Source: Nitrococcus sp. (GTDB lineage Bacteria; Pseudomonadota; Gammaproteobacteria; Nitrococcales; Nitrococcaceae). From it: a DNA stretch of 5,416 nt. The DNA is taken from assembly GCA_030452365.1 (NCBI GenBank), contig JAKDMK010000191.1, forward strand, positions 1 to 5,416, written 5' to 3'. Position 1 is the stretch's first letter; each line of letters opens with the position of its first letter. Below the pieces are notes generated by a model. The model was given only the letters and a program-made list of their open reading frames with translations. It did no database searches and was not told the origin of the DNA. Position numbers and translations under genes: made by a program. Positions 1-5,416 of the stretch are shown piece after piece.

Positions 1-62
1 CGTATTTAACTACGGGGCGACGCATGATAAAGGTCGGTGATGCACAAAACGAGACTTGACCC
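1..62 (+). repeat. Diverged, left-truncated copy of the palindromic MITE/REP-like element
   Basis: This is the most degraded of three copies. Positions 13-31 match the interior of the copy at 3261-3279 at 17 of 19 bases, and positions 40-62 match its right arm at 19 of 23 bases, ending in ACTTGACCC. The left arm is reduced to a short piece (GTATTTAAC) and its outer end lies beyond the window edge. Orientation is the same as the other two copies. The element ends about 80 bp upstream of the start codon of the hydrolase gene. Homology to the other copies is visible by eye; mobility is inferred. Confidence 0.7.
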
Positions 63-124
63 AGTCTTGCGCTTTCATAATCCGGTAACACAAGGCGGTT
101 ATCTTCCCTCGAATCACATCGCAA

Positions 125-132
125 GGGAGGTG
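125..132 (+). promoter_or_regulatory. Ribosome binding site of the HAD/menorin-like gene
   Basis: GGGAGGTG is a strong Shine-Dalgarno match. Its GGAGG core ends 10 bases before the ATG at 141, which supports that codon as the start. Confidence 0.75.
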
Positions 133-140
133 AAACCGTC

Positions 141-1607
141 ATGCAAAACTGGATGCGAGCGCTTGCGGCCCATTACGAATGTATCCGGACCCGCAACCCC
201 AGGGATGCACTGCTCATCGTTTTCGATATCGATGGCACAATATTCGATATGCGCTATCTGCTGCTCTACCTTCTGCACTCCTACGACTGCCACCACAACA
301 CCCGCTATTTCGTGGACCTGACCCTGGAGGGTCTGACCATCCACGAGACCCGCCTGCCCCGGCTACTGCACCGGCGCGGCATCGGCGCAGATGAGAGCGA
401 GCGCATCGAAGAATTTTACCGTCGCCACCGCTGGTCCTCGAAGGCGCTGCTGGAGGCGCATCGACCCTACCGCGGGGTAATGGAGATCATTCGTTGGTTC
501 CAGATGCAGCCGCGCACCCAGGTCGCGCTCAACAGCGGCCGCCCGGAGGGGCTGCGCCTAGCGACACTGCGTTCTCTCAATGCCTTGGGTGAAGAATACC
601 GGATCCGTTTTCGCAGCGACCTGCTTCACCTCAACCCGGATCCCGCCGGCCGCAATGTCGCGGGGGCGAAAGTCGAGGGTATCCGCGCGTTTTGCGCGGC
701 GGGTTATCGAGTGATCGCCGTGGTTGACAACGAACCGGCGAATCTGGCGGCCATTACCGGATCCAACCCGGGCGCGGAGATCCTGCCGCTGCACGCCAAC
801 ACCCTGTTCGAGTCGAAACGCATGCTCAGTCCCCAAGGGACGGTGCGGGGTCATAGCTATGACATCACGGCGCTGATGACCGGGCGCAGGCTGCCACGTC
901 ACGTACAGTTCGTCTGGGGCGGCATCGACACCGAGCGTGAGCTGCAGCGTTTCCTCGCCTCTGAGGTCCATTGGGCGGAATGCACCGTTCGCCGCAACCC
1001 GCTGAACGGCGCGCTCTATGCGCGCCAGGCCGCCCTCCCGGTTACCGCCGCCCCTCTGCATGAGCGCGCGTTGGAGTTGCCCAGGCTGCTCGACTCGCTG
1101 CGCAAACGCCGGCGCCGGCTGAGGCTGGATCTCTGCGCGCAGCCGGAGCTGCTCGATGCCACTTTGGAGCTGCTGCGCGGACAAGGTCCGGCGAAGCCCG
1201 ATTGCTGGTTTGCCGCAACCATGGACGGACTGCGGGCGAGCGGCTTTAAGCGGCTGGCCAATGACTTCACGGACGCGATCATCGAATGTCGGGCAGATTT
1301 TCTGGCGCCGTTGGTCGCCGCTGCCCCGGAGCGTGCCCGCGGTCTTATCGCAATGCTACAGGACTGGGGTGTCAATCGCTTTGGGGTGGCCTGGAGCACA
1401 CCCCACAAGAGTCGGCTGCTCGATCTGATGGATCGCTGCGCGGCGGATGTCCACATTACTGGCGTGCCGGATTTGCAGGCCTTCCTGCAGACCAGTCTCC
1501 TGCAGCCCCGCTCCATCGGCTCGACATTCGATTTCCAATTATGGCAACCGAACGCCGCTCGACACCGCCCAAGCCTCGCCATGCCGGTATCCCGGACAGG
1601 CGGCTGA
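141..1607 (+). CDS. HAD-superfamily hydrolase domain fused to a FAM151/menorin-like (DUF2181-like) domain
   Basis: A 488-residue protein, apparently soluble: no signal peptide or membrane segment is evident. Residues about 24-225 are a HAD phosphatase-like domain. Motif I is VFDIDGT with D29 and D31 as the expected nucleophile and acid/base pair; motif II is the LNSGR stretch with S132; K177 is a plausible motif III lysine; VVDNEPAN with D196 is motif IV. The long insertion after motif I (about 37-110) suggests a helical cap. Residues about 255-468 are a second domain. Its landmarks (VQFVWGGIDTERELQRFL, then HWAECTVR, RLRLDLC, a WFAATMDGL stretch and a late FGVAWSTP) follow the order seen in FAM151/menorin proteins, a PLC-like phosphodiesterase TIM-barrel family: AHAVNS, LEADV, LKLDFK, WLNADVLPG, LGWTT. 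The HAD call is secure; the second-domain call comes from remembered family patterns and is moderate. The substrate is unknown; a two-step phosphoester breakdown is only a guess. The gene stands alone and converges on the transporter gene. The start at 141 is set by a good ribosome binding site. Confidence 0.8.
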   Translation: MQNWMRALAAHYECIRTRNPRDALLIVFDIDGTIFDMRYLLLYLLHSYDCHHNTRYFVDLTLEGLTIHETRLPRLLHRRGIGADESERIEEFYRRHRWSSKALLEAHRPYRGVMEIIRWFQMQPRTQVALNSGRPEGLRLATLRSLNALGEEYRIRFRSDLLHLNPDPAGRNVAGAKVEGIRAFCAAGYRVIAVVDNEPANLAAITGSNPGAEILPLHANTLFESKRMLSPQGTVRGHSYDITALMTGRRLPRHVQFVWGGIDTERELQRFLASEVHWAECTVRRNPLNGALYARQAALPVTAAPLHERALELPRLLDSLRKRRRRLRLDLCAQPELLDATLELLRGQGPAKPDCWFAATMDGLRASGFKRLANDFTDAIIECRADFLAPLVAAAPERARGLIAMLQDWGVNRFGVAWSTPHKSRLLDLMDRCAADVHITGVPDLQAFLQTSLLQPRSIGSTFDFQLWQPNAARHRPSLAMPVSRTGG

Positions 1608-1618
1608 AATCGGTTGTA

Positions 1619-1700
1619 GGGGTCAAGTTTAGTATTGCGCATTCAATTGACGGGATGAGGCACGCCAAAGATCTATAATGCGCAATACTAGACTTGACCT
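1619..1700 (+). repeat. Palindromic MITE/REP-like element between convergent genes
   Basis: The left arm (1619-1643) begins GGGGTCAAGTTTAGTATTGC and the right arm (1677-1700) ends in its complement. Over the 23 bases that can pair there is one mismatch, with a 33-base interior between the arms. The interior (1651-1669) matches 15 of 19 bases with the copy at 3261-3279. As RNA it would fold into a long hairpin and might serve as a terminator for both converging genes. The right arm overlaps the 3' end of the transporter gene and contains its stop codon. No clear target-site duplication is visible. Terminal GGGGTCAAG-type palindromes are known next to IS200-like/REP-associated Y1 transposases; mobilisation in trans by such an enzyme is inferred. 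Confidence 0.85.
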
Positions 1701-3088
1701 CGCCTGGCGCCCCCAGGCGGCGGCGTCGGCTTGCTTGATACCACCTCCTGGGAGTCGCGCGCCGCAGAAGGCTTCGCGGAGCTCGACGCTGGCGCTTCCG
1801 GGAGGTATCGGAATGCCTCCGAGGCGAGCTCCGGGATGCGCCGATGCTCCATGCGCCGGATTGCCAAATGCATCCATATGAGGCTTATGCCCGCAATGCC
1901 GAACAGTAGCATGAAGCAGCTCGTCCAAATGCCGACGATATTGGTCGTGAATCCAAATGCGATCGGCAGGAAGAAGCCACCTAGGCCTCCGATCATACCC
2001 ACCAGCCCGCCAACCGCACCGACGTGATCGGAGTAGTACAAGGGGATGTGCTTGAACACGGCGGCCATTCCCAGGGCCATGCCAAACCCAAGGACGGCCA
2101 GGATGGCCATTCTCTGGACGCCGCTGAGGGTGATGGTGAACTCGATGGGGCCGTGGATGCCTTCCACCACGTAGCGGGCGTTTGGATAAGAGAGGAGAAA
2201 CAAGCACACCAAGGATACCCAGAACGCCACATACATGATCGTGCGGGCGCCGTAGCGGTCCGCCAGCACACCGCCGAGCGCCCGAAACAGGGCGGCCGGG
2301 AGCGCGAAGCCCGCTGTGAGCACGCCGGCGACACGGATATCCAGTTCGTAAGCTCCAATAAAGTATCGGGGCAGCCAGGATGTCAGCGCGACGAACCCAC
2401 CGAAGACGAAAAAATAGTAGAGAGAAAAGCGCCACACCTGGAGGTAGCGCAACGGGGCGAGACACTCCCGCAAGAGTATGGGACGTGTCCCGGTTTCGCG
2501 CCGGGCGGCGGTTACCGGATCCTCCCGGGAGCTAAGAAAGAAGACCGCCGCCATCGCCAGCATCAAAGCGCCGTATGCAGTGACCGTCTCGCGCCAGCCA
2601 ATGGCAAACATAAGAAAAGGTGCTCCAAAGCTGGTTGCGGCGGCGCCTAGCGTACCCATGCCGAACAGCCCCAATGCAGTGCCTTGCTGCTCCCTGGGGA
2701 ACCAATTGGAGACGTAGACGACACCGATGCTGAATGATCCACCGGCGAGGCCCAACCCCAGTCCGACGGCGAGAATCTGCGCAAACGTTTGCGCGTATGG
2801 GAGAGCGAACGCACATGCTGCCACGACGCACATGAGCGCGGTGAAGACGGTCCGCCCACCGAACTGCTGCGCCCATATGCCCAAGAGGATCCGGCTCAGT
2901 GACCCTGTAAGGATCGGCGTGGCGACCAGCAGGCCGAAGGCCGTTTCAGAAAGACTAAGCTCCCGTTGCAGCTCGACGCCTATGATTGAGAAGATGGTCC
3001 AGACGGCGAAGCAGACCCCAAACGATACCGTGCTGAGCAACAATGCTCTGCCTTTGTTGCCGGACTCAGCATACTGCGCGTTGTCCAT
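1688..3088 (-). CDS. NarK/NasA-type nitrate/nitrite transporter (MFS, NNP family)
   Basis: A 466-residue inner-membrane transporter with 12 predicted helices, at about 15-40, 49-71, 79-97, 103-126, 136-160, 166-186, 221-243, 252-277, 282-300, 327-348, 358-381 and 385-408. The NNP family moves nitrate in, or exchanges it for nitrite. Two glycine-rich nitrate signatures support the family: GLGLAGGSFS with NWFPREQQGTALG at about 110-150, and GAVGGLVGMIGGLGGFFLP at 357-375. The two anion-binding arginines of E. coli NarK (R89 and R305) have counterparts in R66 (SLSRILLG) and R269 (LFRALGG). The choice between nitrate, nitrite or exchange cannot be made from the sequence. No nar, nas or nir gene is adjacent. 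The ATG at 3088 has no obvious Shine-Dalgarno sequence, so the start is less certain than the frame. The final residues (about 462-466) and the TAG stop lie in the repeat at 1619-1700, so the polar tail after helix 12 (about 55 residues) is probably not the ancestral C-terminus. I leave the symbol empty because the NarK and NasA subgroups are not separable here. Confidence 0.88.
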   Translation of the reverse strand: MDNAQYAESGNKGRALLLSTVSFGVCFAVWTIFSIIGVELQRELSLSETAFGLLVATPILTGSLSRILLGIWAQQFGGRTVFTALMCVVAACAFALPYAQTFAQILAVGLGLGLAGGSFSIGVVYVSNWFPREQQGTALGLFGMGTLGAAATSFGAPFLMFAIGWRETVTAYGALMLAMAAVFFLSSREDPVTAARRETGTRPILLRECLAPLRYLQVWRFSLYYFFVFGGFVALTSWLPRYFIGAYELDIRVAGVLTAGFALPAALFRALGGVLADRYGARTIMYVAFWVSLVCLFLLSYPNARYVVEGIHGPIEFTITLSGVQRMAILAVLGFGMALGMAAVFKHIPLYYSDHVGAVGGLVGMIGGLGGFFLPIAFGFTTNIVGIWTSCFMLLFGIAGISLIWMHLAIRRMEHRRIPELASEAFRYLPEAPASSSAKPSAARDSQEVVSSKPTPPPGGARRGQV

Positions 3089-3229
3089 GGTACGTTTCGA
3101 AAGCCACTCGTGTGCGGACTTGCAGCCTTCCGTCCCGCTAGGTCTTGTTTTGCATTTCTAGCACATCCACAGGCGACCCTCCCCGGTTAATGTGTTCATT
3201 CGTTCATCCGCATCGCCGATCAGAGACTC
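3089..3229. other. Intergenic region upstream of the nitrate-transporter gene; no recognised element
   Basis: This 141-base stretch should hold the promoter of the minus-strand transporter. I looked for an FNR-type TTGAT-N4-ATCAA site, a NarL-type heptamer pair, a strong sigma-70 pair and a Shine-Dalgarno sequence just before the ATG, and found none convincing. A GGACGGAAGG stretch on the minus strand is purine-rich but sits about 40 bases from the start, too far to act as a ribosome binding site. Confidence 0.5.
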
Positions 3230-3310
3230 GGGGTCAAGTCTAGTATTATGCATTCGACGTCGGGGCGAGGCATGACAAAATCTATAATGCGCAATACTAG
3301 ATTTGACCCC
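3230..3310 (+). repeat. Palindromic MITE/REP-like element, best-preserved copy
   Basis: An 81-base unit. Both 25-base arms (3230-3254 and 3286-3310) begin or end with the same GGGGTCAA terminus and pair with three mismatches; the interior is 31 bases. The interior is asymmetric, and all three copies in the window share its orientation. The right arm includes a TATAAT (3283-3288) and an ATG that opens a frame reading MRNTRFD; the copy at 1619-1700 does the same with MRNTRLD. These short frames are a property of the repeat, not evidence of a gene. A transposase-like fragment begins within about 35 bases of the right end, which fits a Y1-transposase-related element. Confidence 0.87.
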
Positions 3311-3343
3311 ACCTCCTTTACTCTCCTATTGACACCTCGCCTG

Positions 3344-3484
3344 CCCTACACCGTTTTGGGTAATGACAAGGCACGGCAAGCCGCCTACCGTGAGCTATTT
3401 CCCACCCACTACGCATTTTCGGAATTGCGTATTGATAATCCGCAAATTAAACAATTAGTAAGTGCCATTCTGGCCCGTCCCTAA
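3344..3484 (+). pseudogene. Remnant of an IS200-like/REP-associated (Y1) transposase, C-terminal part
   Basis: The reading frame gives PYTVLGNDKARQAAYRELF followed by a short divergent tail and a TAA stop. The pattern Y-x-x-LG followed by RQAAYRELF is typical of the region after the catalytic tyrosine in IS200-like/REP-associated transposases, where forms such as RQAAYRALF are common. The catalytic HUH motif, the tyrosine and everything N-terminal are absent, and no start codon or ribosome binding site belongs to it, so it cannot be functional. The frame runs back into the palindromic repeat at 3230-3310 only by chance. The tail from about 3420 is richer in A and T than its surroundings and does not resemble the expected C-terminus, so a second breakpoint may lie there. 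The call is from remembered family patterns on a short segment. Confidence 0.5.
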
Positions 3485-3517
3485 TTTCTAGATAAGGACA
3501 TTTATGAAAAATTAACA

Positions 3518-3535
3518 GCATGGGCCATGCCGGCA
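3518..3535. promoter_or_regulatory. Candidate ParD operator: overlapping palindromes upstream of parD
   Basis: GCATGG-G-CCATGC (3518-3530) is a perfect 6+6 palindrome with a one-base centre, overlapped by the perfect 8-base palindrome TGCCGGCA (3528-3535). They lie about 18-35 bases before the parD ATG. ParD-type ribbon-helix-helix antitoxins usually repress their own promoter by binding such short palindromes. The palindromes are visible; the operator role is inferred from family behaviour and position. Confidence 0.35.
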
Positions 3536-3538
3536 CGG

Positions 3539-3547
3539 AAGGAGGTG
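3539..3547 (+). promoter_or_regulatory. Ribosome binding site that fixes the parD start
   Basis: AAGGAGGTG is a near-perfect Shine-Dalgarno sequence. Its GGAGG core ends 7 bases before the ATG at 3553. This favours 3553 over an in-frame ATG at 3520, which would place the site inside the coding region and add eleven residues unlike the family. Confidence 0.85.
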
Positions 3548-3552
3548 CAGCT

Positions 3553-3801
3553 ATGGCGACTATGACCGTGTCCCTGCCTGATCCGATGAAAGACTGGATC
3601 GAGGCGCAAACCCGCACCGGCGAATACGCGAGCTCGAGCGATTATGTCCGCGATCTAGTGCGACGCGACCGTGAGCAAAAAGACCGCCTGGGTGCTCTGC
3701 GCAAGCTGATCGACGAGGCCGAGGCGAGCGGGGTAAATCTGCGGACGTTGGATGAGATTTTTGCGGAAGCGCGCACGGCGGTTAGAAGTCGTCATTGCTG
3801 A
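3553..3801 (+). CDS. parD: ParD-type antitoxin (ribbon-helix-helix, CopG/ParD family)
   Basis: An 82-residue protein, normal length for ParD. Residues 3-8 (TMTVSLP) form the DNA-contacting beta strand. The following PMKDWIEAQTRTGEYASSSDYVRDLVRRD (about 9-39) is the classic ParD ribbon-helix-helix pattern, with the GEYASSSDYVRDL turn especially diagnostic. Residues about 40-75 form a charged helical region (EQKDRLGALRKLIDEAEASG, then LDEIFAEAR) that in the family wraps and blocks the ParE toxin. In cells it would neutralise ParE (a gyrase poison) and repress its own operon. Here no parE follows: the TGA at 3799-3801 is directly followed by an ATG, but that frame (MSRYQAHRG and on) leaves the ParE pattern after about five residues, and the convergent cysS gene ends 73 bases away. 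The antitoxin therefore appears to be solitary. Its last residues (TAVRSRHC) are also unlike a typical ParD end and may be altered. Confidence 0.92.
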   Translation: MATMTVSLPDPMKDWIEAQTRTGEYASSSDYVRDLVRRDREQKDRLGALRKLIDEAEASGVNLRTLDEIFAEARTAVRSRHC

Positions 3802-3874
3802 ATGAGTAGATATCAAGCCCACCGCGGCTCATCTCACGTTTCGGACTCGTTTCCAGAAAGCAGGTGCACTAAGC
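3802..3874. other. Gap between convergent parD and cysS; parE absent
   Basis: This stretch of 73 bases holds no complete gene. The first codons in the plus strand read MSRYQ, which resembles how ParE toxins often begin, and then lose similarity, so this may be the stub of a deleted parE. No strong GC-rich hairpin followed by a T-run is visible for either gene. Confidence 0.35.
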
Positions 3875-5275
3875 TTATGACCGCCGCCAGACGGTGCCCT
3901 GGGGCGTATCCTCAAGGATAATGCCCTGCGCCTGAAGCTCATCGCGAATGCGATCTGCGCTCGCGAAGTCACGGTTGCCGCGAGCCACAGCACGTTCGGC
4001 CAGCAGTGCCTCCACGCGTTCGCTCGCAATTCCGGGGGCTGTCCCCGGCATGCCATCGGCCTTGAAGAAAACCTCCGGCTCTACCTGTGCCAATCCGACT
4101 AGCCCCCCGAGCTCGCGCAATGTGGTGGCCAGCGCCGCTGCCTGCGTCTCGAAGCGTTCCCGGCGGCGGTTGATCTCACGCGCGAGGTCGAATAGCACGG
4201 CCAGTGCCAGCGGCGTGTTGAAATCATCGTCCATCGCTTGCCGGAAGGCCCTCTGGTAGGGATCCGCCAGTGCTGGGCAAGCCTCGGCGAGCGGCAGGTC
4301 GCGCAGCGCGAGGTAAAGGCGCTCTAGCGCCGCGCGGGCATTGTCGAGATCGCTGGTGGAATAGTTCAAGGGACTGCGGTAATGCGCTGACAACAGAAAA
4401 TAGCGAACCTCCTCTGGGCGGTAGAGCCGCAGAACCTCACGCACCGTAAAGAAGTTGCCCAAGGACTTGGACATCTTTTCGTCTTTGACGCGGATGTGGC
4501 CATTGTGCATCCAAAAGTTGACGTAGCGCCCGCCCCAGGCGGCCTCGGATTGGGCAAGCTCGTTCTCGTGGTGGGGGAACTTGAGGTCCAAGCCGCCGCC
4601 GTGAATATCGAAATGCGGCCCCAGGCAGGCGTTGGACATGGCCGAGCACTCGATGTGCCAGCCGGGGCGGCCTTTGCCCCAAGGCGCGCTCCAGAACGGC
4701 TCGCCGGCCTTGGCGGCCTTCCACAAGACAAAATCCGCGGCATCGCGCTTGCCGGCCCCGGGCTCGACTCGAGCCCCGGCACGCAGCTCCTCCACGCGCT
4801 CGCCGGAGAGCCGGCCGTAGCCCTCGAAGCGTGCCACGGCATAGTAGATGCTGCCGTCATCGGCGGCCTGGTAGGCGTAGCCGCGCTCGATCAGTCGCTC
4901 GATCATGGCGATGATCGCATCCATGTAGGCAGTCGCCCGCGGCTCGGCATCCGGGGGAAGGCAGCCGAGCGCCGCCGTATCCTCGTGCATCGCAGCGATG
5001 AAGCGCTCGGTCAGAGCACTCACGGGCTCGTCGAGCTCGGCGGCACGGCGGATGATCTTGTCATCCACATCGGTGATATTGCGCACGTAATCCACACGGT
5101 AACCGGCTGCGCGCAGGTAACGAACCACGGTGTCGAAAACCACCATGGCCCGAGCATGGCCTAGATGGCAGTAGTCATAGACCGTCATGCCGCAGACATA
5201 CATCCTGACTCGGCCGGATTCGATCGGCCGCAACGGCTCCTTGCGGTTAGTCAAGCTGTTGTAGATGGTGAGCAT
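3875..5275 (-). CDS. cysS: Cysteinyl-tRNA synthetase
   Basis: A 466-residue class I aminoacyl-tRNA synthetase (E. coli CysRS is 461), acting in the cytoplasm to attach cysteine to tRNA-Cys in an ATP-dependent reaction. The N-terminal Rossmann domain carries the HIGH-type motif as HLGH (37-40). The KMSKS motif is intact at 267-271 (EKMSKSLGN). The zinc site that recognises the cysteine thiol is complete, with C28, C210, H235 and E239 matching E. coli C28, C209, H234 and E238. NITDVDDKI (66-74) and GWHIECSAM (205-213) are further family hallmarks. Residues about 300-400 form the helical anticodon-stem domain, and about 415-466 the small C-terminal anticodon-binding domain ([16 protein letters not shown], ending [10 protein letters not shown]). 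The gene appears full length and functional. It starts 17 bases after the stop of a gltX-like gene, so the two are probably cotranscribed. The ATG has no clear Shine-Dalgarno sequence; translation may depend on coupling to the upstream gene. It converges with parD. Confidence 0.98.
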   Translation of the reverse strand: MLTIYNSLTNRKEPLRPIESGRVRMYVCGMTVYDYCHLGHARAMVVFDTVVRYLRAAGYRVDYVRNITDVDDKIIRRAAELDEPVSALTERFIAAMHEDTAALGCLPPDAEPRATAYMDAIIAMIERLIERGYAYQAADDGSIYYAVARFEGYGRLSGERVEELRAGARVEPGAGKRDAADFVLWKAAKAGEPFWSAPWGKGRPGWHIECSAMSNACLGPHFDIHGGGLDLKFPHHENELAQSEAAWGGRYVNFWMHNGHIRVKDEKMSKSLGNFFTVREVLRLYRPEEVRYFLLSAHYRSPLNYSTSDLDNARAALERLYLALRDLPLAEACPALADPYQRAFRQAMDDDFNTPLALAVLFDLAREINRRRERFETQAAALATTLRELGGLVGLAQVEPEVFFKADGMPGTAPGIASERVEALLAERAVARGNRDFASADRIRDELQAQGIILEDTPQGTVWRRS

Positions 5276-5292
5276 GGCTAGAGTTGCTCTGA

Positions 5293-5416
5293 TTAGGGGC
5301 GGACGAGCTCAGCGGCCCGCTGCAATCGCTCGCGCAGACGTTGTGGGCTCGTCAGGCTCAGCAGCTGCGCCAGCTCCGGACCATGCTGCTTCCCTGTGAG
5401 CGCAAGCCGCAGCGGC
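5293..5416 (-). CDS. gltX: Glutamyl-tRNA synthetase, C-terminal 40 residues (runs off the window)
   Basis: Only the 3' end is in the window. The final frame reads [20 protein letters not shown] and on to ELVRP before a TAA at 5293-5295. This matches the end of bacterial GltX, where P-[LIV]-R-[LV]-A-[LV]-T-G followed by HGP-x-[LI] starts the last helical part of the anticodon-binding domain. The enzyme charges tRNA-Glu in the cytoplasm. A Glu-Q or tRNA-Glx variant cannot be excluded because the catalytic half is missing. The 17-base gap to cysS supports a two-gene operon. The single base at 5416 is an incomplete codon. Confidence 0.88.
   Translation of the reverse strand, partial: PLRLALTGKQHGPELAQLLSLTSPQRLRERLQRAAELVRP

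Noticed and set aside
56..81. Possible sigma-70 promoter for the hydrolase gene: TTGACC and CATAAT
   Set aside because: The spacing is only 14 bases, too short for a normal promoter, and the TTGACC is simply the end of the palindromic repeat.
37..321. Short plus-strand frame starting MMHKTRLDPV
   Set aside because: It begins in the repeat arm and then overlaps the hydrolase gene out of frame; it shows no protein-like features.
1647..1679. TTGACG followed by TATAAT inside the repeat at 1619-1700
   Set aside because: The spacing is 21 bases, too long, and the TTGACG is not kept in the 3230-3310 copy; only the TATAAT recurs.
1629..2465. 278-codon minus-strand frame overlapping the end of the transporter
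   Set aside because: It is out of frame with the NarK-like protein and rich in Arg, Pro and Gly, typical of a shadow frame in GC-rich DNA.
2024..2650. Long plus-strand frame opposite the transporter gene
   Set aside because: It is the antisense of the membrane-protein coding region, with composition expected of a GC-rich shadow frame and no ribosome binding site or domain.
1..3310. CRISPR-like array from regularly repeated palindromes
   Set aside because: Three copies spaced about 1.5 kb apart with genes between them are dispersed repeats, not a spacer array.
3485..3568. In-frame stretch after the transposase remnant's stop (DKDIYEKLTAWAMPARKEV)
   Set aside because: I do not recognise it, it overlaps the parD leader and start, and it is too short to call a gene or remnant.
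3802..3921. 39-codon frame right after parD as a ParE toxin
   Set aside because: Only MSRYQ is suggestive; the rest lacks ParE features, is far shorter than the usual 90-100 residues and runs into the antisense of cysS.
4496..5164. 222-codon plus-strand frame opposite cysS
   Set aside because: The reverse strand encodes an unambiguous CysRS over the same bases; the frame is an antisense shadow.

Overview
The window is bacterial DNA with a fairly high GC content and dense coding. It most resembles a gammaproteobacterium; this rests on the gltX-cysS pair, the NarK-type transporter, a ParD antitoxin and IS200-like/REP-associated repeats. I cannot name a genus from the sequence alone. The right part is core genome and the left and centre look accessory.

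Layout. A diverged copy of a palindromic repeat occupies the left edge (1-62). A plus-strand gene follows (141-1607), encoding an N-terminal HAD-type phosphatase domain joined to a C-terminal region that resembles the FAM151/menorin (DUF2181) phosphodiesterase-like fold. A second repeat copy (1619-1700) lies between this gene and a convergent minus-strand gene (1688-3088) for a NarK/NasA-type nitrate/nitrite transporter. The right arm of that repeat supplies the transporter's stop codon. Upstream of the transporter lie a third repeat copy (3230-3310), a fragment that resembles the C-terminal part of an IS200-like (Y1) transposase, and a parD-type antitoxin gene (3553-3801) with no parE toxin behind it. 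The minus strand from 5416 to 3875 carries the last 40 codons of a gltX-like gene and a complete cysS.

How it fits together. gltX and cysS form a compact tRNA-charging pair separated by 17 bp. The rest looks like a mosaic: three same-orientation copies of an element of about 80 bp bracket the hydrolase and transporter genes at roughly 1.5 kb intervals, and a decayed transposase and an orphaned antitoxin sit next to the core operon. The points most worth a second look are the HAD plus menorin-like fusion, the repeat family and its use as a gene end, and the ParD without ParE.
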